DNA of 42,883 bases from assembly GCA_017469785.1 (NCBI GenBank), contig JAFUFU010000009.1, positions 1-42,883 on the forward strand, given 5' to 3'. The first letter of the stretch is position 1. Every line of letters starts with the position of its first letter. Both the position numbers and the translations under genes were made by a program. The notes beneath the pieces are model-generated. The model did not search any database, had not been told where the DNA came from, and saw only the letters and a list, made by a program, of their open reading frames with translations. Source of the stretch: Treponema sp. Lineage in GTDB: Bacteria > Spirochaetota > Spirochaetia > Treponematales > Treponemataceae. Below are positions 1 to 8,275 of this stretch, in pieces.

Positions 1-1020
1 AATCTGCCGCCAGACTCAGGAGAAATCGTCAAGGGCGAGAATACATTTTTCGGCTACTACCAGCAGAACCCGGTCTTCAAAGATTTGAGCCTTACCGTCC
101 TGGAATACATCAAGGAAGCCGCCGACATCGTGCACATGAACGACGGCAAGACCCTGAGCGCAAGCCTTTTCTTAAATCAATTTGGTTTTGAAGGAAAAAT
201 CCAGCACTCCATGCTTTCAACATTAAGTGGCGGCGAGCGAAAGCGGGTTTTCCTGGTGCGCCTTCTGATTTCCAACCCCAACTTCCTGATTTTGGACGAG
301 CCGACCAACGACTTCGACATCTTTACGATGAATATCCTCGAAGAATTCCTTTTGGGTTACAAAGGCTGCCTACTCATCGTTAGTCACGACCGCTATTTTA
401 TGGACAAAATCGCCGACACCATGTTTATTATGGAAGAAGACGGCGGAATTTCCGGCTTCGTGGGCAAATGCTCGGAATACATTGAATATCTGGAAGAGAA
501 AGTTAGGAGTGAGGAGTTAGGAACTAGGAGTAATTCTTCTGAGAATAATACTAAGATAACGAACGGTAGTTCTAAAAAGGGGGATTTTAAGGTAGGGAGC
601 GACGGCAAAGCCGGCAAAACCTGTGAGACAGGTTTTGAGCGAGTCTCGGTGAAGGCTGTGCCTGAACCGTGTCTTTTGAACGGGGCGTTGAAGTCGAGTT
701 TGCAAAGCAAACTCGCAAGTGTCCCCGCAGAGGGGGTAGCGGAAAACGGTAGCGCAGCGGACGCTTGTAGCGAGGGGGAGACTTCCCCCTCTAACGGAAC
801 AAAACCCAAGGTTAGAAAAAAGACCTTCAAGGAACAGAAAGAATTTGAAAATCTTGAAAATGAAATCATGGAGCTGGAAGAAAAAAAATCTGCCCTTGAA
901 AAGCAGATGTCTTCTTCCGATTTTGCCGTCGTGAAAAAGGCCGGCGAAGAATACAAATCAGTCGAAAAAAAGCTGACTGCTGATTACGCCCGCTGGGAAG
1001 AGCTTGCGGAACTGAGATAG
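1..1020 (+). CDS. ABC-F family ATP-binding protein, C-terminal part (5' end outside window)
   Basis: The reading frame is open from base 1 to the TAG at 1018-1020, giving 339 visible residues; the first ATPase domain lies before the window. Visible motifs are the ABC signature LSGGERKRV, Walker B LILDEPTNDFD and the H-loop SHDRYF. ABC-F proteins have two ATPase domains and no membrane part and usually act on ribosomes. A charged helical tail (about residues 270-339, rich in Glu and Lys) resembles the C-terminal coiled coil of Uup-like members. Between the ATPase core, which ends near EYLEEK, and this tail lie about 100 residues of low-complexity sequence. They are encoded by repeat DNA: tandem AGTTAGGA-like units at 504-535, a 14-bp motif at 558-571, and a palindromic element at about 595-800. 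Family call firm; subfamily (Uup-like versus other) uncertain. Confidence 0.9.
   Translation, partial: NLPPDSGEIVKGENTFFGYYQQNPVFKDLSLTVLEYIKEAADIVHMNDGKTLSASLFLNQFGFEGKIQHSMLSTLSGGERKRVFLVRLLISNPNFLILDEPTNDFDIFTMNILEEFLLGYKGCLLIVSHDRYFMDKIADTMFIMEEDGGISGFVGKCSEYIEYLEEKVRSEELGTRSNSSENNTKITNGSSKKGDFKVGSDGKAGKTCETGFERVSVKAVPEPCLLNGALKSSLQSKLASVPAEGVAENGSAADACSEGETSPSNGTKPKVRKKTFKEQKEFENLENEIMELEEKKSALEKQMSSSDFAVVKKAGEEYKSVEKKLTADYARWEELAELR
558..571 (+). repeat. 14-bp motif AACNAACGNNAGTT in the ABC-F gene
   Basis: The sequence AACGAACGGTAGTT matches the consensus exactly and encodes part of Thr-Asn-Gly-Ser. It lies in the repeat-filled linker, just upstream of palindromic copy A. Confidence 0.7.
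595..800 (-). repeat. Palindromic repeat element, copy A, in frame inside the ABC-F gene
   Basis: Read on the minus strand, this segment shares ordered blocks with 29006-29180. Shared blocks are CCCCTCGCTACA, TTCCGCTACCCC, ACGGTTCAGG, CAGCCTTCACCGAGACTCGC and GTCGCTCCCTACC. Its core hairpin CAAAACCTG-TCTCA-CAGGTTTTG is also in the copy at 33411-33605, and a variant is in the copy at 11621-11812. The ABC-F frame stays open through it, and the minus strand is also open (393-956), so the element can be read in more than one way. Confidence 0.85.
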
Positions 1021-1263
1021 GGGATGACCAATAAGTTCAAAAAGTGTCATTTCAAATTTGTTTTATACGGGCAAGATACACAAAGTGGGTATTTTAATTT
1101 TAATGGAAATTTCAAGGAAAAACAAATTTAAGAAAAGAGATAAAGAAGGCTTTCGCGAAATCTGAACATCACAAATTTATAACGATATTGTCCAAATAAA
1201 TGAAGAATTTGTATGACTATAGTATGATTGAGGCAGAAATATCTTTAATTTAACTTTTGATTA

Positions 1264-1272
1264 TGCTATAAT
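1264..1272 (+). promoter_or_regulatory. Extended -10 promoter of glgX
   Basis: TGCTATAAT is an extended -10 (TGn plus perfect TATAAT). It ends 8 nt before the glgX ATG, so transcription would start at or next to the start codon. No -35 match and no Shine-Dalgarno sequence are visible. The rest of 1021-1263 is AT-rich with no gene and no clear terminator for the upstream ABC-F gene. Confidence 0.65.
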
Positions 1273-1280
1273 CTTATGCT

Positions 1281-3383
1281 ATGGATTCTATTCAGACCAA
1301 ACCGGGAAGACCCATGAAACTGGGAACTCTCGTAACCCCACAGGGCGTGTATTTCACTGTATTCAGTCGGAATGCCAAAAAAATTTTTCTCGAGCTCTAC
1401 AACTCTGCAGAAGATGCAGTTCCGTATCATACGGTTGAGCTGAATCCAGAAACAAACCGCACCGGCGATTTGTGGCATGTGTTTGTTGAAGGCCTTAAAC
1501 CCGGTGATTTATATCTGTACCGAGTTGATGGTCCGTTCGCTCCCAGTAAAGGGCATCGTTTCGATAAAAACCAGTCTCTTTTCGACCCGCGGGCAAAAGC
1601 TTTCACCGAAGGATCCGTGTTCAAATATATGCTTCCTGGCAAGGACAAATACATGGAGCGTTTTCCTAAATGTGTAATTGTCAACGATGACGATTACGAC
1701 TGGGAAGATGACAAGCCCCTTGCCATTCCACTGGAAAAATCCATCATCTACGAAATGCATCTCAAGGGATTTACGGCATCCCCCTCTTCTGAAGTAGAGC
1801 ATCCCGGCACATACCGTGGTCTTATCGAAAAAATCCCTTATCTTCAGTCCCTGGGAATTTCAGCAGTTGAGCTGCTCCCCGTCATGGAATTTGACGAGTA
1901 CGAAAACACAAATGTCAATCCGCGTACAGGCGCCCGTATGAAAAACTACTGGGGTTACAGCACGATTGGTTTTTTCGCCCCGAAATATTCTTACTCGAGC
2001 GACAAGACCCCAGGAGGCTGTGTACGTGAATTCAAAGACATGGTAAAAGCCTTGCACAGCGTTGGTATCGAAGTCATCCTCGATGTAGTTTTCAATCATA
2101 CCGCCGAAGGCAACGAGAACGGCATTTCACTCAATTTCCGCGGCTTCGACAACAAAATCTTCTATCACCTTGTGCCAGACCACAAAGAATATTACATGAA
2201 TTTTTCTGGCTGCGGTAATGCAGTCAACGCAAACCATCCGGTCGTTCAGGATTTTATCATCGACTGTCTCCATTATTGGGTTCTTGAAATGCACGTTGAT
2301 GGATTCCGCTTCGATTTGGCAAGCGAACTGTGCCGCGATGAAAAAGGCTGCATCTGCGACAACGCTCCTCTTACAAAGCGAATCGCCGAAGACTCAGTTC
2401 TCCGGAACACAAAAATCATCGCCGAGCCCTGGGACTGCGGCGGCGGTTATCAAATCGGAAACTTCCCAGGTGGCCGCTGGTGCGAATGGAATGACCACTA
2501 CCGCGATGGAATCCGCCGCTTTATCCGTGGCGATGAATTCATCGCCAACGAGGCCGCAACACGTATCGCCGGCTCAAACGACATTTATGCCCTGAGCGGC
2601 CGCGCCCCGATTCACTCAATCAACTTTATCACGGCCCATGACGGCTTCACGCTCAACGATTTGGTCACTTACAACCATAAGCACAACGAAGATAACGGCG
2701 AGGGAAACCGTGACGGAAACGACAACAACATAAGCTACAACTACGGCTACGAAGGTCCCACCGTCAATCCCAAAATCGAAAACCTGCGCAGCCAGCAAAT
2801 ACGTAATTTCTTCACTATGCTCATGATTTCTCAGGGCGTACCAATGTTCGTTGCCGGTGACGAAGTCCGCCGTACGCAAAACGGAAACAACAATGCATAT
2901 TGTCAGGACAACGAGACATCATGGTTCAATTGGAACGATGTCAAGGACAATTCTCAAATGCTTGAATTCGTCCAGAAGCTCATTGCCCTGCGAAATCAGC
3001 ACGTAGTTTTCCATCGCCGCAATTTCTTCGGCGGAGCTTCCACGAGCCAGTTCAACGAGCCGCCGGATATAAGCTGGTTCAATTTCGACGGAACTGTTCC
3101 TGACTGGAACAAAATGAACCGTTACCTTGGTCTCCGCCTCGGCGGAAAGGCGGCAGGTCTTCCCACAGATGACAATGATTTTTTCATCGCCATAAACATG
3201 GACATTCACGACATGACGATTACAGTTCCACGGCCATCAAACGGACGGAAGTGGTACCGGGCCGTGGACACGTCAATTTCCAACCGCACGGCTATTCTGC
3301 TCAGCGGTCAGGAAGAAACCTTAAATTCCCAAGAGCACTATGTCCTTGTGGCAAATAGTATCTTGGTTTTAATAAGCAAATAA
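1281..3383 (+). CDS. glgX: Glycogen debranching enzyme (isoamylase-type, GH13)
   Basis: The 700-residue protein has an N-terminal CBM48 domain (about residues 8-115, opening with PGRPMKLGT as in GlgX) followed by a GH13 barrel. The four amylase motifs are present: D268-V-V-F-N-H273, DGFRFD with the nucleophile Asp345, AEPWD with the acid/base Glu382, and TAHD with His453-Asp454. It hydrolyses alpha-1,6 branches, probably on limit dextrins left by glycogen phosphorylase, in the cytoplasm. The ATG at 1281 is chosen because the conserved PGRP motif follows directly; the next Met (1314) would cut it. It forms an operon with glgP 44 nt downstream. GlgX against a broader isoamylase is decided partly by this context. 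Confidence 0.95.
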   Translation: MDSIQTKPGRPMKLGTLVTPQGVYFTVFSRNAKKIFLELYNSAEDAVPYHTVELNPETNRTGDLWHVFVEGLKPGDLYLYRVDGPFAPSKGHRFDKNQSLFDPRAKAFTEGSVFKYMLPGKDKYMERFPKCVIVNDDDYDWEDDKPLAIPLEKSIIYEMHLKGFTASPSSEVEHPGTYRGLIEKIPYLQSLGISAVELLPVMEFDEYENTNVNPRTGARMKNYWGYSTIGFFAPKYSYSSDKTPGGCVREFKDMVKALHSVGIEVILDVVFNHTAEGNENGISLNFRGFDNKIFYHLVPDHKEYYMNFSGCGNAVNANHPVVQDFIIDCLHYWVLEMHVDGFRFDLASELCRDEKGCICDNAPLTKRIAEDSVLRNTKIIAEPWDCGGGYQIGNFPGGRWCEWNDHYRDGIRRFIRGDEFIANEAATRIAGSNDIYALSGRAPIHSINFITAHDGFTLNDLVTYNHKHNEDNGEGNRDGNDNNISYNYGYEGPTVNPKIENLRSQQIRNFFTMLMISQGVPMFVAGDEVRRTQNGNNNAYCQDNETSWFNWNDVKDNSQMLEFVQKLIALRNQHVVFHRRNFFGGASTSQFNEPPDISWFNFDGTVPDWNKMNRYLGLRLGGKAAGLPTDDNDFFIAINMDIHDMTITVPRPSNGRKWYRAVDTSISNRTAILLSGQEETLNSQEHYVLVANSILVLISK

Positions 3384-3427
3384 AATGTGTAACGACGCTT
3401 CAGCGTAGTTAAAAAAGGAGAAAACAC

Positions 3428-5890
3428 ATGAAATTTGATGCAGAGAAATTCAGAGAGAATCTTTCCGCCCGTCTTCGCCGTCAGTACGGAAAGGATATTT
3501 CTCAGGCAAACAGTCATGACTTGTTCGATGCAGTTTCTGCTTCGGTACAGGAATTGATTATGCCGGCTTGGATGGCTACTCGCCATGAGTACGAGAAAAA
3601 GCCTACAAAGCAGTTATATTATCTTTCTGCCGAATTCCTGATGGGACGTGCTTTGAGCAACAACCTCATCAACCTCGGAATCAAGGAAGAGGTTAAAAAA
3701 GTTCTTAAAGATATGAACATCAACTTCAACCTTATCGAGGATGAAGAGCCGGATGCAGGTCTCGGAAACGGAGGCTTGGGACGACTCGCTGCGTGTTTCC
3801 TGGATTCTTTGGCTACACTGGATTATCCTGGACACGGATACGGTATCCGCTATCAGTACGGCATGTTTGAGCAGAAAATCGAAAACGGATATCAGGTTGA
3901 ATACCCTGACAACTGGCTCAAACACCGCGATCCTTGGGAAATCAAACGCTCTGATTTGGCTGTTACGGTAAAATTCGGCGGCGAAATCAAATACGGCAAG
4001 ACACCAGACGGTCAGGACCGCTTCTACATCGAAAACGCTGAGAATGTCACAGCAACTCCATACGATATTGCAATTGTTGGATACGACACCAATACTGTAA
4101 ACACTCTCCGATTATGGCAGGCTTCTTCTCCTGACGGATTTGACTTGCAGCTTTTCAATGATATGCGCTACAACGAGGCTGTCGTACGACAGAACAGCGC
4201 AGAAAACGTTAGCCGCGTTCTTTATCCGAACGATTCAGGCCCGACAGGAAAAGCTCTCCGCCTCAAGCAGCAGTATTTCTTCACATCAGCTTCTTTGCAG
4301 GATTTGGTTCACCACTTTGTAGCTGATTACGGCACTGATTTCACAAAATTCCCAGAACTTCATGTCATTCAGCTCAACGATACACACCCAGTTGTCGCTA
4401 TTCCTGAACTTATGCGCATCCTCATGGATGAATACGGCTTGGGCTGGAATCCGTCTTGGGATATCGTTCAGAAAACATTCGCTTATACAAACCACACAAT
4501 CCTCGCTGAAGCTCTCGAAAAATGGGACATCTCAATTTTCCAGAGTCTCTTGCCGCGAATCTATCAGATTGTCGAAGAAATCAACCGCCGCTTCATGATT
4601 GAGCTTCGCGCAAAATATCCGAGCGACTATAACAAGCAGAATCACATGTCTATCATCCACGATGGAAAAGTCTACATGGCATGGCTTGCAATTCACGCAG
4701 GCTTCAGCGTAAACGGTGTTGCTGCCCTTCATACAGAACTTCTCAAAAATCAGGAGTTGAAGGACTGGTACGATTTGTATCCCAAAAAGTTCAACAACAA
4801 AACAAACGGTATCACACAGCGCCGCTGGCTTTTGTGCGCAAACCCTGAGCTTGCTGAATTCATCACAAAACGAATCGGACACGGCTGGGAAAAAGACCTC
4901 ACAAAGCTCAAAGGTCTCGAAAAATTCGCTGATGATGACGCTTCTCTTGAAGAGCTCATTGCAATCAAACGCCACAACAAAGAGGCGCTGGTTGAGTATC
5001 TCAAACACAAGCAGAATGAATTCCTCGATCCTGATTCAATCTTTGATGTTCAGGTCAAACGTCTTCACGAATATAAACGTCAGCTCCTCAATGTGCTTCA
5101 CATCATGTATCTTTACAACCGAATCATCGAGGATCCGACTTACAACGCCCCGAACCGCACATTCATCTTTGGTGCAAAGGCAGCTTCAGGCTATCGCCGC
5201 GCAAAGGCAATCATCAAGCTCATCAACACTGTCGCTGAGCGCGTGAACAACGACCGTCGCATCGGCGGAAAGCTCCGTGTCGTATTCATCGAGAACTACC
5301 GTGTTTCTGTAGCAGAAAAAATCTTCCCGGCAGCAGATGTCTCAGAGCAGATTTCAACCGCCGGTAAAGAGGCTTCTGGTACATCAAACATGAAGTTCAT
5401 GGTCAACGGTGCGCTCACAATGGGTACGCTGGACGGCGCAAACATCGAGATTTTCGAGGAAGCTGGCAAAGAGAACGGATTCGTATTCGGTCTCACTACG
5501 CCGGAAATTCTCAAAATGGAAGAAGACCATTCTTACAACCCGCAGCAGTATCTCGAGCGAAACCCACGGCTTGAAAAGGTCGTAGAACAGCTTGTTGACG
5601 GCACATACGATCCTACACGCCAGATTTTCAAAGAGATTCATGATTCTTTGGTCTACGGTGTTGAAGGTCAGCGTCCAGACGTTTACTACGTTCTCGCAGA
5701 CTTCGACAAATACTGCAAGGCTCAGGAAGCTCTTGCCAAAGCTTACACAGACAAGAAAGGCTGGGCAAAGAAAGCTCTAATCAACATTGCCAATGCAGGT
5801 AAATTCTCTAGTGACCGAACAATCGAGGATTATGTCCGCGACATTTGGCACTTGAAGAAAGTTGTCGTTGAAGACAGCGAAGTAAAATAA
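3428..5890 (+). CDS. glgP: Glycogen/maltodextrin phosphorylase
   Basis: The 820-residue length is usual for GT35 phosphorylases. The N-terminal part carries LYYLSAEFLMGRAL and DAGLGNGGLGRLAACFLDS. The PLP-binding motif EASGTSNMKFMVNGA places the Schiff-base lysine at Lys656, followed by GTLDGANIEI. The enzyme releases glucose-1-phosphate from alpha-1,4 glucan ends. A good ribosome site, AAGGAG, lies 9 nt before the ATG. It follows glgX closely with no separate promoter, so the two are probably co-transcribed; a strong terminator follows the stop. No glycogen synthase or branching enzyme is in the window, so this is a breakdown-only operon. Choice between glycogen and maltodextrin as substrate cannot be made from sequence. 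Confidence 0.97.
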   Translation: MKFDAEKFRENLSARLRRQYGKDISQANSHDLFDAVSASVQELIMPAWMATRHEYEKKPTKQLYYLSAEFLMGRALSNNLINLGIKEEVKKVLKDMNINFNLIEDEEPDAGLGNGGLGRLAACFLDSLATLDYPGHGYGIRYQYGMFEQKIENGYQVEYPDNWLKHRDPWEIKRSDLAVTVKFGGEIKYGKTPDGQDRFYIENAENVTATPYDIAIVGYDTNTVNTLRLWQASSPDGFDLQLFNDMRYNEAVVRQNSAENVSRVLYPNDSGPTGKALRLKQQYFFTSASLQDLVHHFVADYGTDFTKFPELHVIQLNDTHPVVAIPELMRILMDEYGLGWNPSWDIVQKTFAYTNHTILAEALEKWDISIFQSLLPRIYQIVEEINRRFMIELRAKYPSDYNKQNHMSIIHDGKVYMAWLAIHAGFSVNGVAALHTELLKNQELKDWYDLYPKKFNNKTNGITQRRWLLCANPELAEFITKRIGHGWEKDLTKLKGLEKFADDDASLEELIAIKRHNKEALVEYLKHKQNEFLDPDSIFDVQVKRLHEYKRQLLNVLHIMYLYNRIIEDPTYNAPNRTFIFGAKAASGYRRAKAIIKLINTVAERVNNDRRIGGKLRVVFIENYRVSVAEKIFPAADVSEQISTAGKEASGTSNMKFMVNGALTMGTLDGANIEIFEEAGKENGFVFGLTTPEILKMEEDHSYNPQQYLERNPRLEKVVEQLVDGTYDPTRQIFKEIHDSLVYGVEGQRPDVYYVLADFDKYCKAQEALAKAYTDKKGWAKKALINIANAGKFSSDRTIEDYVRDIWHLKKVVVEDSEVK

Positions 5891-5911
5891 TCGGCGTAAA
5901 ACCGAAAATTC

Positions 5912-5957
5912 AAAAGCCCGCAATTCAGAGATGTTTCTGACATTGCGGGCTTTTTTT
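5912..5957 (+). terminator. Rho-independent terminator of glgX-glgP
   Basis: The arms AAGCCCGCAAT and ATTGCGGGCTT pair around a 17-nt loop and are followed by a run of T residues, 22 nt after the glgP stop. Confidence 0.93.
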
Positions 5958-6031
5958 GTGTTATGCGTAAATGAAATTTGCTTTTTCTCAATATACTGTG
6001 TTAAATTGTATGCATATCTTAGGAGGCCGAC

Positions 6032-6592
6032 ATGAATCTTCCAAAAAGATTTTCTGAGCTTGATGATTTTTTCTTTGTCGCGCTTTTGATTGGCGTGTTT
6101 GGCGCAATCGGTGGATTTTTGTATGAGACCGTTTTTTATCGGCTTGCCTGGGGCTATTTCGTCAAGCGGGGAACAACTTTCGGCCCCTGGATCCCGATTT
6201 ACGGTGCGGGCGCGATTTTTATGGCGGTTTCTGTCTGGCGATTCCACAAAAATCCTCTGGCGATTTTTTTACTCAGTTTCTTTGTGACAGGAATTTTGGA
6301 ATTTTTGGTCGGATTTGTGCTTTTTCATTGTTTTGACGGACTTCGTCTCTGGGATTATTACACAGAACCCTGGAATTTCGGAAATATCGGCGGTTATGTC
6401 TGCTTGCGTTCGGTTGGAGTTTTCGGGATTTTTGGATTTTTACTTTTTTATGGCGTGATTCCTGTGATTCTTATGATTCAAAAAAAATTGCCGCGAACGG
6501 CATTCAGAATAATTTCCTGCTCGCTCGCGGCTTTGTTTGTTTGCGACATTATCCTCCACATGATTACGCATGGCTTGAACCATGGGATTTAA
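6032..6592 (+). CDS. Integral membrane protein, putative ABC-transporter type IV family (CmpB, PF06541)
   Basis: The 186-residue hydrophobic protein has about five membrane helices. It carries the family hallmarks GPWIPIYGAGAIF, an acidic residue in GILEFLVG, an aromatic WDYYTEPWNFG segment and GYVCLRSVGVFG. The family is annotated as a putative ABC-transporter component, but its role is not established. The start follows a strong ribosome site, AGGAGG, 6 nt before the ATG. It stands alone between the glgP terminator and the convergent zinc operon. A substrate cannot be named. Confidence 0.8.
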   Translation: MNLPKRFSELDDFFFVALLIGVFGAIGGFLYETVFYRLAWGYFVKRGTTFGPWIPIYGAGAIFMAVSVWRFHKNPLAIFLLSFFVTGILEFLVGFVLFHCFDGLRLWDYYTEPWNFGNIGGYVCLRSVGVFGIFGFLLFYGVIPVILMIQKKLPRTAFRIISCSLAALFVCDIILHMITHGLNHGI

Positions 6593-6620
6593 TGGAAGAC
6601 TTTCAGTCAGCCTTTAAGAT

Positions 6621-8255
6621 TTATCTCAAGGCTTCTTTCAAAACTTCAAGATTCTTTTCCATTGCGCCGAGATAGGTCGCGCCTTTTTTAATCTGCTTGG
6701 CCGTCGTTGACTGGAGAGAATCAAGTGTAAGGACTTTCGCCTTTCTGTTCTTGCTGTTTGAAATAACGGTCTTTGCGATTTTTCCGTTACCGCTTTCAAT
6801 CTGGCAGACAGAATTCAGGCCAAGCTCATTCACTTTCTCAGAAAGGAAAACGATTGTCTTGAAGCTGGCCTCGCTTTCGGCAGAACATCCGCTGAATGCC
6901 GCGAAATATTTTAAGCCGTAGTCGTCCACAAGATAGCGGAATGGGAAGCGGTCGCCGAACAGGAGCGTATCCTTGCTTGCTGCCTTTACGGCAGCCTCAT
7001 ATTTTGCGTCCAAATCGGCGAGTTTTTTATTGTAAGAAACGAGATTTTTCTTGTAAGTGGCTGCATTTTTTGAATCAGCCTGGCAAAGAGCGTCACAAAT
7101 CGCACTCGTGAGAATCTGGGCGTTTTTGAGAGAAAGCCAGACATGCTCATCAAGTTCTTCCTCATGGTCGTGATGATGTTCGTCGTGTCCGTGCTCAGCG
7201 TGTTCGTCATGTTTGTGATGGCCAGAAAGATGCTCGCCAATTTCATGAGCCGACATTGAGGCCGGGAAGAATGTAGGCCAGTATTTTTCAGGATCCACAA
7301 TTGCATCAAAACTTTCATTACTCATGCGAAGATGGAAATGCTCAGCCTTTGCAGGTTCAATCATGTGGTCATTGATTTCAATGAATTTTGGAGCGTCAGA
7401 TTTTTTGTCAGTTCGCTCAAAACGATACATTGCACCTTTTGTTCCGCCAGACCAAAGCTGAATAAAGTAGCCAACATATTTGTATTTTGCGCTGACAGTC
7501 TTTCCGTTGTCATATTTATATGTGATTTTGTCACCTTTAATCGATACAGAAGCAATGTCAGTTTTATAGCCGGTTTTGTAATACTCTTTGTATTCTGCGG
7601 CTGTCTTTTTTCCGTCCTCAGCTTTTTCTTCCCAGGCTTCATCAAGACTTCCGTCAAGAACAAATAGATATGGAGACTGCCATTCGCCAGCCCAGTCAGA
7701 AAGGCTTCTGTCTTTTACATCATGATCCTCAAAAGTCTTAACTTCTTTTCCGTGATGCTCGTGTTCCTCATGGTCGTAGCCATGCTCGTCGTGATGGTCT
7801 CCGTCATGGTCGTCGTGGTCATGCTCGTCATCATCGTGATCATGCCCGTGATGGTGCTCATGCTCCATTCCCTCAACAATTTCCTCTGCCTTAACCCCGT
7901 CGCCTAAGACCTCAAGCAAATTGATTACTTTCTGATTGGGGGATTTGACATTCTTCAGAACATCGTCCACCCATTCATCGCTTTCGCCGCCCACATAAAC
8001 AAAAATGTCCGCCTCCTGAATCTTTGCGATGTCCTTTACGCTGGGCTGGTAAGAGTGCAGGTCCACGCCGTTATTCAAGAGCAGGGTCAGCTCCACTTCC
8101 GCAGCCTTTTCACCGACGATTTCCTTTACCCAGTCATATTCCGGGAAAATCGTAGTCACGACTTTAACTTTATTCTCGTCCGAAGCCTTTTTCGCAAAAG
8201 CCGAACCCATTCCAAGGGCAAGCAAAAGACCTACAAATGCAAGTAATTTTTTCAT
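6621..8255 (-). CDS. Zinc-binding protein: ZnuA-type solute-binding protein with a ZinT domain nested inside it
   Basis: The start at 8255 is chosen because AGAGGA lies just upstream and a signal peptide follows directly (MKKLLAFVGLLLALGMGSAFA); the longer frame to 8303 would run into the upstream gene. The 544-residue protein begins with the first lobe of a cluster A-I metal-binding protein (about 28-128, ligand His67 in DLHSYQPS). A His/Asp-rich loop follows (131-168). A complete ZinT-like domain comes next (about 174-345, with WAGEWQSPYLFVLDG and ligand motif NDHMIEP...EHFHLR, His297, His306, His308). Then a second His-rich stretch (346-364) and the second lobe (from about 366, His371 in DEHVWLSLKNA). 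The third ligand position reads FGDRFPFRYL, with Asp435 where TroA/ZnuA has His. It would bind zinc outside the inner membrane for an ABC importer, but no permease or ATPase gene is nearby. Confidence 0.9.
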   Translation of the reverse strand: MKKLLAFVGLLLALGMGSAFAKKASDENKVKVVTTIFPEYDWVKEIVGEKAAEVELTLLLNNGVDLHSYQPSVKDIAKIQEADIFVYVGGESDEWVDDVLKNVKSPNQKVINLLEVLGDGVKAEEIVEGMEHEHHHGHDHDDDEHDHDDHDGDHHDEHGYDHEEHEHHGKEVKTFEDHDVKDRSLSDWAGEWQSPYLFVLDGSLDEAWEEKAEDGKKTAAEYKEYYKTGYKTDIASVSIKGDKITYKYDNGKTVSAKYKYVGYFIQLWSGGTKGAMYRFERTDKKSDAPKFIEINDHMIEPAKAEHFHLRMSNESFDAIVDPEKYWPTFFPASMSAHEIGEHLSGHHKHDEHAEHGHDEHHHDHEEELDEHVWLSLKNAQILTSAICDALCQADSKNAATYKKNLVSYNKKLADLDAKYEAAVKAASKDTLLFGDRFPFRYLVDDYGLKYFAAFSGCSAESEASFKTIVFLSEKVNELGLNSVCQIESGNGKIAKTVISNSKNRKAKVLTLDSLQSTTAKQIKKGATYLGAMEKNLEVLKEALR

Positions 8256-8275
8256 TTTAATTTCCTCTATATTTT

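Noticed and set aside
393..956. A 187-codon minus-strand frame over the ABC-F gene
   Set aside because: It runs opposite a clearly conserved ABC-F domain and its openness is explained by the repeat; no ribosome site or recognisable domain was found.
7140..7880. Repetitive CATGG/TCGTG-rich tracts in the zinc gene, considered as a tandem repeat or CRISPR
   Set aside because: They are codons for the His/Asp-rich loops of the zinc-binding protein, with no regular repeat-spacer pattern. No CRISPR array was seen anywhere in the window.
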